In this document: positions 1 to 7,189 of the stretch, in pieces
How positions within the stretch are numbered: the stretch's first letter is position 1
Layout: each line of letters opens with the position of its first letter
Assembly (NCBI GenBank): GCA_964396715.1
Contig: CAYNFQ010000017.1
Coordinates: forward strand, 1 to 27,501
DNA from: CAYNFQ01 sp964396715
GTDB taxonomy: Bacteria > Patescibacteriota > Microgenomatia > Daviesbacterales > UBA10151
Reading direction: 5' to 3'
Length of the DNA stretch: 27,501 nt
Made by a program: the position numbers and the translations under genes
The notes under the pieces: generated by a model
Databases searched by the model: none
Told to the model about the DNA's origin: nothing
The model's input: only the letters and a program-made list of their open reading frames with translations

Positions 1-2
1 TC

Positions 3-374
3 CAAGCTCCAAGCTCATGTGGAATTTTGTATTTACAAAATTCCACACTGGCCCAAGGCCTGGATATCCTCAGTGGCAAAGTCACCATAGATAAAGAGGG
101 TAATATTTCTGCCACCACCATTATTGCCAATCAATATAAGATCAATCAGGACAAATCTGCAGGAGTAGGCAAGATTTTGGCAGGAACAACAGAGGTAATA
201 ATAGAAAACCCGTATGTGGAGGAAAACTCCATCATTCTGATTACTCCACATATACCACTGCTTCAGAATCTCCAAACCTCTACTTCTCAGGCCAGCTTTA
301 AGGTGCAACTTGCTCACCCGGAGCCTTTTGATATTAACTTTGACTACCTTGTGATAGGAATAGAAAAAAATTAA
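3..374 (+). CDS. C-terminal part of a large surface/repeat protein (partial)
   Basis: The reading frame is open to the left edge, so this is the tail of a longer protein and the TTG at 27 need not be a start. Visible order: a short segment 'LDILSGKVTIDKEGNIS', then a beta-rich end with 'AGVGKILAGTTEVIIENPYV' and a final 'FDINFDYLVIGIEKN'. This kind of ending (a 'G.ITIDKEGNI' segment followed by a compact beta domain closing in a hydrophobic strand) is one I associate with very large repetitive cell-surface proteins of CPR bacteria; that link is from memory. No catalytic motif is visible. A 13-bp hairpin (18-47) lies in the frame near the left edge. The stop overlaps the stop of the convergent gene by 3 bases. 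Confidence 0.6.
   Translation, partial: QAPSSCGILYLQNSTLAQGLDILSGKVTIDKEGNISATTIIANQYKINQDKSAGVGKILAGTTEVIIENPYVEENSIILITPHIPLLQNLQTSTSQASFKVQLAHPEPFDINFDYLVIGIEKN
18..47. repeat. Perfect 13-bp inverted repeat with 4-nt loop inside a reading frame
   Basis: TGTGGAATTTTGT (18-30) pairs perfectly with ACAAAATTCCACA (35-47) around ATTT. It is preceded by a short direct repeat (CCAAGCT twice at 2-15). It lies in frame in the partial CDS and is probably one of the palindromic elements seen elsewhere in the window. Confidence 0.7.
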
Positions 375-1693
375 TTAAAAAGATTTACCCAATACTCTGC
401 TCTGATTAAATTGTAATCCGGCCGATCTTTAAATTGAATTAGCTTCTCTTCAGACAACTGCTTAATTACCCCGTAGCTTACCCCGAAGTCCCCTAAAAAC
501 TTATACAGGCTAAAAGTAAATATAATATTTATCACCATTATAATAACCAAGGTCGCACCTTGGATAAGGTGCGACCTTAACACAGAAATTCCCAAACTAT
601 AAATTAATATCGAAATAGGGCTTATTATTAAAAAGTAATACAAATGAGCAGGGGTTTTGCTGATAAACACCAGCAAAGACACTAATAACAAAGTTCCTAC
701 AGCTGTCATTCCGGACTTGATCCGGAATCTATACAAATAAAAAGCTCCAATCGGCAACAAAAGAAACTGTAGCAAAAATACATAATTAAAAAATCCTATC
801 AGAGGATAATTTTCCAAAAACTGCCTATAGACTTCCTCTCCCAGGGCATTTTGAAAGCCTGAGCCGTTGATAAACTGAAACGGCCTCAAAAAGGCATTAG
901 GGTCAAAGGTAGGTACCGCAGTAATAGCTTCACCTGCCTGATATGCTAAAAATGCCTGACAGTCCGGACAGCCATTTTGTATTTGGTAACCAAGATAGGG
1001 CAAAAGAGGTATCAGCCCTAAAACCAAACCAGCTATGACACCTGGAAGGTGGGCCCTGACTCCTTCCAGGTGGACCCTACCTCGGAGGTGGGCGATAGCA
1101 AGCACTATCACAGTTCCCACTGCCAAAAATATCCCTGAGGCATGCAGTTGGGCAAGCAGCATTAACGTCCCAACCATCCCAAACCAGGCCCAGCCAACAC
1201 CTCGGATGGTGGCCGCAGGACTCCTCCGAGGTGAGTCAAGAAGGATGACATGAAGAAAATATAGCCAAGGCACCACCAGCGGAAAAACCATATCCGGAGC
1301 CCAAATTTTTCTGGACATCACTATCATCCATGGAGAAAAGGCTACCAGCAGTCCTGCGCTGACCCCCACAAACTGTCCATAAAACTTCCTCACCACCAGG
1401 TAAAATCCGGCCACAGCCAGACAGTTTATTAGGGCTATCATGAATGATAAATATTGAGGATCACGCGATGGTAAAGCAATTATTGCTAAGATGTAATACC
1501 ACAAAGGTGGATTATATACTCCGGTTGATTGAATAGTCCCTCTTTGAATAAAGTATGGATCGGAGTAAAACTTCTCCATCTCATATACGTCTCTCGCCTC
1601 ATCCAGCTTAAATTCAATCAGATCCAAAAAAGTCAGCCTAAACACAGCTGCTGCTATAAAAATCAAAATTCCCCAAAATATCTTATTGTTCAT
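371..1693 (-). CDS. GT-C-fold (ArnT/PMT-like) glycosyltransferase membrane protein
   Basis: Multi-pass membrane protein of about 440 residues. It resembles family GT39/ArnT enzymes, which move sugars from polyprenyl-phosphate carriers on the outer face of the membrane. The first loop after TM1 carries an acidic motif (FKLDEARDVYEMEKF) in the position of the GT-C catalytic acid, followed by 'YNPPLWYYIL' and repeated hydrophobic helices. I chose ATG 1693 over the upstream frame start at 1789, because a -10 box (1700-1705, TATAAT on the minus strand) sits 6 nt upstream and the longer form would run through the divergent promoter. Three palindromic elements lie in frame (549-578, 1040-1090, 1198-1233) and encode HLxGV-type peptides. 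The donor and acceptor cannot be told from sequence. Confidence 0.7.
   Translation of the reverse strand: MNNKIFWGILIFIAAAVFRLTFLDLIEFKLDEARDVYEMEKFYSDPYFIQRGTIQSTGVYNPPLWYYILAIIALPSRDPQYLSFMIALINCLAVAGFYLVVRKFYGQFVGVSAGLLVAFSPWMIVMSRKIWAPDMVFPLVVPWLYFLHVILLDSPRRSPAATIRGVGWAWFGMVGTLMLLAQLHASGIFLAVGTVIVLAIAHLRGRVHLEGVRAHLPGVIAGLVLGLIPLLPYLGYQIQNGCPDCQAFLAYQAGEAITAVPTFDPNAFLRPFQFINGSGFQNALGEEVYRQFLENYPLIGFFNYVFLLQFLLLPIGAFYLYRFRIKSGMTAVGTLLLVSLLVFISKTPAHLYYFLIISPISILIYSLGISVLRSHLIQGATLVIIMVINIIFTFSLYKFLGDFGVSYGVIKQLSEEKLIQFKDRPDYNLIRAEYWVNLFN
549..578. repeat. 13-bp inverted repeat in a membrane-protein gene
   Basis: AAGGTCGCACCTT (549-561), loop GGAT, AAGGTGCGACCTT (566-578). It is in frame and encodes 'LRSHLIQGATLV' on the minus strand, between two predicted membrane helices. 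Confidence 0.75.
1040..1090. repeat. Palindromic CACCTxxxAGGTG element, copy A
   Basis: Contains ACCTGGAAGGT, CCTTCCAGGT and CTCGGAGGTG units. On the minus strand it encodes the repeated peptide HLRGRVHLEGVRAHLPGV. The same design recurs at 1198-1233 and at 8071-8104 in another gene. Confidence 0.65.
1198..1233. repeat. Palindromic CACCTxxxAGGTG element, copy B
   Basis: CACCTCGGA (1198-1206) pairs with TCCGAGGTG (1225-1233). In frame in the GT-C gene and related to the elements at 1040-1090 and 8071-8104. Confidence 0.6.
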
Positions 1694-1699
1694 ACAAAA

Positions 1700-1705
1700 A
1701 TTATA
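1700..1705 (-). promoter_or_regulatory. -10 box for the GT-C gene, nearly leaderless
   Basis: TATAAT on the minus strand, 6 nt before ATG 1693. No convincing -35 is visible. Transcription would start at or next to the start codon. Confidence 0.5.
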
Positions 1706-1726
1706 CGACAAATGAAATATGTGTGG

Positions 1727-1732
1727 TATGAT
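1727..1732 (+). promoter_or_regulatory. Extended -10 box for the sugar operon, nearly leaderless
   Basis: TGGTATGAT: a TGn-extended TATGAT, 8 nt before ATG 1741. The divergent -10 box at 1700-1705 is 21 bp away, so two promoters share a 47-bp gap. Confidence 0.5.
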
Positions 1733-1740
1733 ACAAAAAA

Positions 1741-2751
1741 ATGAAAGCAGTGAATTTAGGTATCGTTGGACTAGGCTACTGGGGACCAAACTATGCCAGA
1801 ATTTTAAATGAATTGGATAATGTTAATTTAGCTTGGTGCTGTGATATTAATAAAGTGGCTTTGTCAAAATTTGCCAAATTATACCCTCAAACAAAAATAT
1901 CAGACAGTGTAGAAAATCTCATAAAAGATCCCAGCTTAGATGCTGTGATTATAGTCATACCTGCTCAAGACCACTTTGAAACAGCCAGAAGTTTTTTGCT
2001 TAATGGAAAAGATATTTTATTGGAAAAGCCTTTGACAGATAATTTAGCCTCAGCTCAAAAATTGGTTAAAATAGCCAAAGATAAAAAAAGAATCTTAATG
2101 ATTGATCATACCTTTGAATTTAACTCAGCCATTAAAAAATTAAAGGAGTTAATTGAGCAGCAAGAGTTAGGCCAGATTTATTATATTTATGGTAATTATA
2201 ATGCTTTAGGTCCTATCAGAAGAGATGTTTCTGCTATGTGGGATCTACCTCATTTTATTTATGTCGTGAACTTCCTGTTAGATAAAAACCCCTTATGGGT
2301 GTCTGCCAGTGGGAAATATTATTTACAAAAAGGTATGGAGGATGTGGTTTTTTTAACCTTTGAGTATCCCAACGATATCATTTTCAATTTAAATTGCTCC
2401 TGGATTGATCCTGTTAAGGTTAGAAGATTGGTGGTGGTAGGTGAGAGAAAAATGGCGGTGTTTGATGATATGGAGCCAGAAGAAAAGATCAAGATCTATG
2501 ATAAAGGGGTAGACATCTCTAATGATCCTAATTTTGCCAATTTACAACTGATAGTTAGAGAAGGAGACACTGTAGTGCCCAAATTAAAACTAAAAGAACC
2601 TTTAAAAGAGGTGGTCTTATCATTTTTAGAGAGAATCCAAAGCAGGAAAGATGATATGTCAGATGGGATAGATGGTCTAAATTTGGTCAAAGCCTTACAT
2701 TACGGTCAAAAATCTTTAGAAAATAATGGCAAAAGAATATGGATAAGGTAA
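1741..2751 (+). CDS. Gfo/Idh/MocA-family NAD-dependent sugar oxidoreductase (WbpB/GnnA-like)
   Basis: 336 residues. The N-terminal Rossmann motif 'GIVGLGYWGPNYAR' (about 7-20) binds NAD(P). 'LLEKPLTDN' (near 100) is the family EKP motif and 'AMWDLPHFIYVVNFLL' (near 175) carries the usual active-site Asp/His helix. Members of this branch oxidise C3 of a nucleotide-activated hexose so that an aminotransferase can act on the ketone. The next two genes encode an acyltransferase and an aminotransferase, so the three together fit synthesis of a 3-acetamido or 2,3-diacetamido sugar (compare WbpB-D-E in UDP-diacetamido-uronate synthesis). The exact sugar is not decided by the sequence. ATG follows an extended -10 box by 8 nt with no Shine-Dalgarno. 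The 3' end overlaps the next gene by 13 nt. Confidence 0.85.
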   Translation: MKAVNLGIVGLGYWGPNYARILNELDNVNLAWCCDINKVALSKFAKLYPQTKISDSVENLIKDPSLDAVIIVIPAQDHFETARSFLLNGKDILLEKPLTDNLASAQKLVKIAKDKKRILMIDHTFEFNSAIKKLKELIEQQELGQIYYIYGNYNALGPIRRDVSAMWDLPHFIYVVNFLLDKNPLWVSASGKYYLQKGMEDVVFLTFEYPNDIIFNLNCSWIDPVKVRRLVVVGERKMAVFDDMEPEEKIKIYDKGVDISNDPNFANLQLIVREGDTVVPKLKLKEPLKEVVLSFLERIQSRKDDMSDGIDGLNLVKALHYGQKSLENNGKRIWIR

Positions 2752-3380
2752 AATTATACAAAAATATCAAACTTGGTAAAAATGTGGTTGTGGAACAAGG
2801 TGCTATTATTGGACTACCACCTCATGGCACCAAAGATGGACAGCTTAAGACAGTAATTGGTGATAATGCTTATATTAGAACATATACCATCATCTATGCC
2901 GGAGTTAAAATTGGTAAAAATTTTCAAACTGGTCCTCATGTTTTAATCAGAGAAAAAAATTATATTGGAGATGATGTAGTCATCTGGCATGGAACCACCC
3001 TTAATCCTGACAATAAAATTGGCAGCGGCACAAGAATCCATGCTGGTTGTTTTTTAGAAATGGTGAGCTTAGGTAAGAATGTCTTTGTTGGCCCTGAGGT
3101 AGTTTTCACCAATGATCCTCATCCTATCATCCCCATTCAATACCGTCAGTGTTGGGGCGGTGCTACAGTCAAAGAGGGAGCAGTTATTGGAGCCAATGTG
3201 ACCATATTACCCCATGTGGTTATCGGCAAAAAGACTGTCATAGGAGCAGGCTCAGTGGTCACCACTGACATAGCTGATAATAAACTAGCTCTAGGAAACC
3301 CAGCCAAAATCACCAAAGAAGTTTCTGATATTACTTGTAAAAGAGGAGGCAAAATCCATAAACCCTATTCCACTCGTTGA
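2739..3380 (+). CDS. Left-handed beta-helix N-acyltransferase (WbpD-like)
   Basis: 213 residues with hexapeptide repeats throughout: 'IGDNAYIRTYTIIYAGVKIG' near residue 47, 'IGDDVVIWHGTTL' near 80, 'VGPEVVFTNDPHP' near 115 and 'IGANVTILPHVVIGKKTVIG' near 150. It ends with the usual 'GNPAKI' cap. The FTNDPHP loop is typical of sugar N-acetyltransferases of the WbpD/PglD/QdtC kind. Expected role: acetylation of the amino group made by the following aminotransferase. It starts inside the end of the oxidoreductase gene (13-nt overlap) and its last 23 nt overlap the next gene, so translation of the three is probably coupled. TGA is used as a true stop here. Confidence 0.85.
   Translation: MDKVKLYKNIKLGKNVVVEQGAIIGLPPHGTKDGQLKTVIGDNAYIRTYTIIYAGVKIGKNFQTGPHVLIREKNYIGDDVVIWHGTTLNPDNKIGSGTRIHAGCFLEMVSLGKNVFVGPEVVFTNDPHPIIPIQYRQCWGGATVKEGAVIGANVTILPHVVIGKKTVIGAGSVVTTDIADNKLALGNPAKITKEVSDITCKRGGKIHKPYSTR
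3344..3349 (+). promoter_or_regulatory. Strong Shine-Dalgarno that places an AUA start
   Basis: Perfect AGGAGG ending 8 nt before ATA 3358. It sits inside the end of the acyltransferase gene. No in-frame ATG, GTG or TTG lies near it. Confidence 0.6.
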
Positions 3381-4467
3381 CTTAAAAGCTCAGTACCAAA
3401 GTATTGCCGCCAAGATTAACCAGGCCATCAGTTATGTCCTCAAATCCACTCATTTTATCTTAGGAGAAGAGGTGGAAAAGTTTGAGAGTGAGTTTGCCAA
3501 ATTTTGTCAAGTTAAATATGCTGTGGGGGTGGGAAGTGGACTTAATGCCCTGGAATTGGGCATGAGGGCCTTGGGTATCGGCCCTGGTGCTGAAGTCATC
3601 ACCCCTGTTAATAGCTTTATCGCCTCATCCTCTGCTATCTCCTGCACCGGAGCTAAACCTATCCTAGTTGATTGTGAGGAAGATTCTTTTAATATTGATC
3701 CTCAAAAAATTGAGCAGAATTTGAGCAAAAAAACTAAAGCCATCATGCCTGTTCATTTATATGGACGTCCAGCCCAGATGGATCAAATTTTAAAAATTGC
3801 CCAAAAACATCACTTACCAGTGGTAGAAGATGCTTGTCAATCTCATGGAGCTAAATTCAAAAAACAAACTGTAGGTTCTATAGGAGAGATTGGTGCTTTC
3901 TCTTTTTATCCTGGAAAAAATTTAGGAGCCTATGGTGATGGAGGCATGCTGACCACCAACAATCAAAAAATTGCCCAGATGATATCACAGATGCGAAACT
4001 ATGGACAAACTACTAAATATCATCATCAGTACTTAGCTTGGAATAGCAGGTTAGATACCATTCAAGCAGCAGTGTTACTTATTAAGCTTAAATATCTGGA
4101 TAAATGGAATAAAGCCAGACAGAAAATAGCCTTGATGTATAATAAATTATTGACTGATCTACCCATTATCACTCCTGATATACCCTCAGATTCAGATCAT
4201 GTTTTTCATCTCTACATCATCAGAACACCCAAAAGAGATCAGCTATCTGTCTACCTTAACAAAAAAGGTATTTCTACTGGGCTACACTATCCCATTCCCA
4301 TTCATTTACAAGCAGCCTATCAGGATTTAGGGTATAAAAAAGGAGATTTTCCTATTGCGGAAAAACTGGCTGCCGAAATTTTATCTCTACCTATTTACCC
4401 TGAACTTAACAATTCCCAGGTTGAATATATTGCCAAAACTATCAAAGACTTTTTTAAAAAAATTTAG
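3358..4467 (+). CDS. DegT/DnrJ/EryC1/StrS PLP-dependent sugar aminotransferase (WbpE-like)
   Basis: About 369 residues from ATA 3358; it transfers an amino group to a keto-sugar nucleotide. The family N-terminus 'IPLVDLKAQYQSI' is encoded from 3367 on, upstream of the first canonical start in frame (GTG 3472), so 3472 would cut off about 38 conserved residues. With an AGGAGG at 3344-3349 and 8-nt spacing, the likely start is the rare AUA codon at 3358. Motifs: 'EDACQSHGA' and 'FSFYPGKNLGAYGDGGML', whose Lys binds PLP; 'RNYGQ' follows. The full length matches the family's 360-380 residues. An AUU start at 3367 or a sequencing error (ATG read as ATA) are alternatives. The stop overlaps the convergent GT2 gene by 4 nt. 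Confidence 0.85.
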   Translation: MNPIPLVDLKAQYQSIAAKINQAISYVLKSTHFILGEEVEKFESEFAKFCQVKYAVGVGSGLNALELGMRALGIGPGAEVITPVNSFIASSSAISCTGAKPILVDCEEDSFNIDPQKIEQNLSKKTKAIMPVHLYGRPAQMDQILKIAQKHHLPVVEDACQSHGAKFKKQTVGSIGEIGAFSFYPGKNLGAYGDGGMLTTNNQKIAQMISQMRNYGQTTKYHHQYLAWNSRLDTIQAAVLLIKLKYLDKWNKARQKIALMYNKLLTDLPIITPDIPSDSDHVFHLYIIRTPKRDQLSVYLNKKGISTGLHYPIPIHLQAAYQDLGYKKGDFPIAEKLAAEILSLPIYPELNNSQVEYIAKTIKDFFKKI

Positions 4468-5198
4468 GATTTAAGGTTAAATTTTAATAAAAAAACAGGC
4501 CTAGCCAGCTTCCACCAATCAATAATAGGTTTGATCTTAGAATATCTTTTGACTCCTTTTAAATAATCTTTAGATACAGCCACTTCTTTCATTTTATATC
4601 CTAAAGTGATGACCTTGTAATGTAGGTAAGTTTCTAGCTCATATCTGTTGAGCCAGTTTTGATTTAGATTAATCCTGTTATCGTTAAATATGGAAAGCTT
4701 ATAGGCTTTAAACCCATTGGTGGCATCTGTAAGCTTTGCTCCTGTAAATAAAAACATGATTAAAGTAAAACCTTTGATCAGTAATTTTCTAAAAAAGGGC
4801 AAATTTTTAAAAGACCCACCTTGCAGGAATCTGGAGCCTTGAATATAATCATAATCCTCCTTGATAATGGGGGTAATTAGTTGGGGAATTTCCCCAGGAC
4901 CATCTTTGCCGTTTCCAGCCATAATCACACCAGTTTCAAACTGATGATCCAACCCATAATGGATAATTCTTCTGATGGCAGCCCCCACCCCTTGATTAGT
5001 TTTATGGGATAATATTTTGAATCTGCTGCCATGCTTTTTGATAAAGTCCTTAATGATTTTGTCTGAGCCATCTGTGGATCCATCATTCAAAAACAGCACC
5101 TGAAAGGGAAATTTAAAATTTAAATTGGCAAATTTGGGCAATAAAAAGGGCAGATTTTCTAACTCATTATAAAAAACTACTCCTACTATTACTTTCAT
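4464..5198 (-). CDS. GT2-family glycosyltransferase (dolichyl/polyprenyl-phosphate sugar synthase-like)
   Basis: 244 residues. N-terminal 'VIVGVVFYNELENLP', then 'LNDGSTDGS' (about 37-45, nucleotide binding) and 'GNGKDGPGEIP' (about 95-105) in the place of the DxD metal site. 'QGSRFLQGG' and 'TDATNGFKAYK' follow, as in DPM1-like enzymes that load a sugar onto a polyprenyl phosphate. Such lipid-linked sugars are the donors used by GT-C membrane enzymes like those encoded just upstream, which makes a supply role plausible. The central hydrophobic stretch 'LLIKGFTLIMFLF' may touch the membrane. It starts inside the stop of the upstream gene (ATGA overlap, 5195-5198), so the two are translationally coupled. 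Confidence 0.85.
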   Translation of the reverse strand: MKVIVGVVFYNELENLPFLLPKFANLNFKFPFQVLFLNDGSTDGSDKIIKDFIKKHGSRFKILSHKTNQGVGAAIRRIIHYGLDHQFETGVIMAGNGKDGPGEIPQLITPIIKEDYDYIQGSRFLQGGSFKNLPFFRKLLIKGFTLIMFLFTGAKLTDATNGFKAYKLSIFNDNRINLNQNWLNRYELETYLHYKVITLGYKMKEVAVSKDYLKGVKRYSKIKPIIDWWKLARPVFLLKFNLKS

Positions 5199-7189
5199 TG
5201 AAGTTTCAACTCTTCATTAATTTCACTCAAAATCATCTGTTCGTGAGGGTTGATCAGTACTGGCAGACGAAACTGAGCCCATCTCTTAATTCCATCCACC
5301 TCCACTGTTATTTTTCTGTATCTGTCATCATAAACACTCACCAGAAAACAATCATTTCTGTTTTGTAAAACCAACGCATAAGAGTTTTTCTCAGTTTCTG
5401 GATCTGCCACTTTGCCCATGCGGATATCAAAATCTTTTTCTAGAATACAAGCTGGTGTACTAAAATTGTATTTGGACAGATCAATTATCTCCACATCTGT
5501 CTCATCAAAAATTTTTCCCTGAGAGATTAGACTGCTTACTTTAGATAACTTATCCACTTCTAAAGAAGTCATTAAATCTTTATGAATAATCACATAATTT
5601 ACCCCCAAAAGTGACAATTTTTCCAAAGCTGTTTGATCAAAATTATCATTTAACTCAAACGTTAAAGCCATAATATCAGGTGGAAAATAGCCTGAGTTAC
5701 CATTAACCATCCTTTCACCTGTTTGAGTTAACCAATTAGTATAAAATGAGGTTTTACCAATCACCATACTCTCATCAGCTGAGGTGTAAACAGGCAGGTG
5801 AAAGGTGACCTTTCCTTTTAAAAACCCCAGTCTGCTGCTCCCTAAACTTTGTACCTTTGTTAACATATAAGACCTATCATCATAATTTTTCAAGGTAAAA
5901 TTCTCCAAAATCAGAAGTATAAAAATTATAATTATTATAATAGTGGTAAAATTTATATTTTTCTTCTGCTCAAGCAAATTTTTAACCCCAAAGGCTACAA
6001 TTAAAGCAAAAGGGATTAAAAAGATGTATTCAAACCTAGAAGGGGCACGGATGCCTTTCATTAAAGGTATCAATTGGTACAGATAGTAAAAAGGTAGTTT
6101 AAAACCTTCTTCACTATAGTTTAAGTAAGGACCAAAGGTAAGTATAAAAGCCGCCCCCAATATTAATAAGAAATAACCCCTGCTTAGATGCTGTTTCCAA
6201 AAATACCTCAATCCATATAAAAATAGTCCAAAAGCTAACAAACTAATAAATAAAGTGTGCTCTTCATAATTTAAAATCCCCCGATCATCTTTGGGCTGTC
6301 TAAATTGTTCCAGATATTTAGTCCATCCCCCATATAAAAGATTATTGGTGGTGGTGGCAAACCAATCTGTTATTCTGGCAGAGAAGAAAATTGATTCATT
6401 AACTGTTCTAAAAGATCCTTCTTTTTGGGCAAATTGCCAAAAAGGCAGATTAAAATATAACAGTATAGGTATAAAGATTAATCCCACCAAAGATACCTTG
6501 CCCAGGTTTAAAAAATAAGCCCAATCTTTATGCCATAAATTCTTAAGAATAAAGGGCAAAGCTGCCAAGGGCAATAAATAATAGGTAAATATTTGAAAGT
6601 AATTGGCTGTTAAGCTATTTAGGGTGATAAAAAGAAATAGCCAAAAAGCATCTTTAAAATTGGGTTTGTCTAACAACTTATAAGCAAACAAGAAAATTAA
6701 AGGCAGAAAATACTTGCCCAAAAGTTCTATATGCTGTGGGAAACGGCTGGCAATCTGGGGATTGAAGGTAAATATAAAACTGCCCACCATGGCTGCCCAT
6801 CTGTTTCGGACAAAAAAATTTAAAAAATAAAAACAAGCTGTAAAAGTTAAAACAAAGGTTAAAAAGACATAAAAGTTAATAGAAAAAGGGAGGCTGTTAG
6901 TTATCCAATAGATTGGGGCAAAGATTAAAGAAGGAAAAACATGGTTATTGGCAAAAGCTAAGGAATAAGGGTGAGGATAAAACATGTATCCCCTAAAATA
7001 TTCTTGCTGGTTAAAAATCCTGCCTGTTTTAAGAGAATCCTGATTCCACCACAAAATTGAACCATGAGTAGTATAATCCCCCTGATCAGTATAAAAATCT
7101 GTTAAATGTAGGACAAAAGGCCAGGTAAAAATAGTAGTTAGAAAAATTGCTATGGTAATAACAATCAGGTAAAATTTTAATTTCTTCAT
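5195..7189 (-). CDS. Large multi-pass membrane protein, GT-C-like
   Basis: 664 residues with about a dozen hydrophobic helices and a C-terminal extracytoplasmic region of about 200 residues. After TM1 comes an acidic loop 'FYTDQGDYTTHGSILWWNQ', then 'MFYPHPYSLAFANNHVFPSL'. This GD...W...FYP...LAF pattern recurs in large uncharacterised polytopic proteins of many bacteria that are thought to be GT-C glycosyltransferases; the assignment is by pattern only. It abuts the upstream gene (start at 7189, preceding stop at 7190) and overlaps the downstream GT2 gene by 4 nt, so it belongs to a minus-strand operon. Substrate unknown. Confidence 0.65.
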   Translation of the reverse strand: MKKLKFYLIVITIAIFLTTIFTWPFVLHLTDFYTDQGDYTTHGSILWWNQDSLKTGRIFNQQEYFRGYMFYPHPYSLAFANNHVFPSLIFAPIYWITNSLPFSINFYVFLTFVLTFTACFYFLNFFVRNRWAAMVGSFIFTFNPQIASRFPQHIELLGKYFLPLIFLFAYKLLDKPNFKDAFWLFLFITLNSLTANYFQIFTYYLLPLAALPFILKNLWHKDWAYFLNLGKVSLVGLIFIPILLYFNLPFWQFAQKEGSFRTVNESIFFSARITDWFATTTNNLLYGGWTKYLEQFRQPKDDRGILNYEEHTLFISLLAFGLFLYGLRYFWKQHLSRGYFLLILGAAFILTFGPYLNYSEEGFKLPFYYLYQLIPLMKGIRAPSRFEYIFLIPFALIVAFGVKNLLEQKKNINFTTIIIIIIFILLILENFTLKNYDDRSYMLTKVQSLGSSRLGFLKGKVTFHLPVYTSADESMVIGKTSFYTNWLTQTGERMVNGNSGYFPPDIMALTFELNDNFDQTALEKLSLLGVNYVIIHKDLMTSLEVDKLSKVSSLISQGKIFDETDVEIIDLSKYNFSTPACILEKDFDIRMGKVADPETEKNSYALVLQNRNDCFLVSVYDDRYRKITVEVDGIKRWAQFRLPVLINPHEQMILSEINEELKLQ

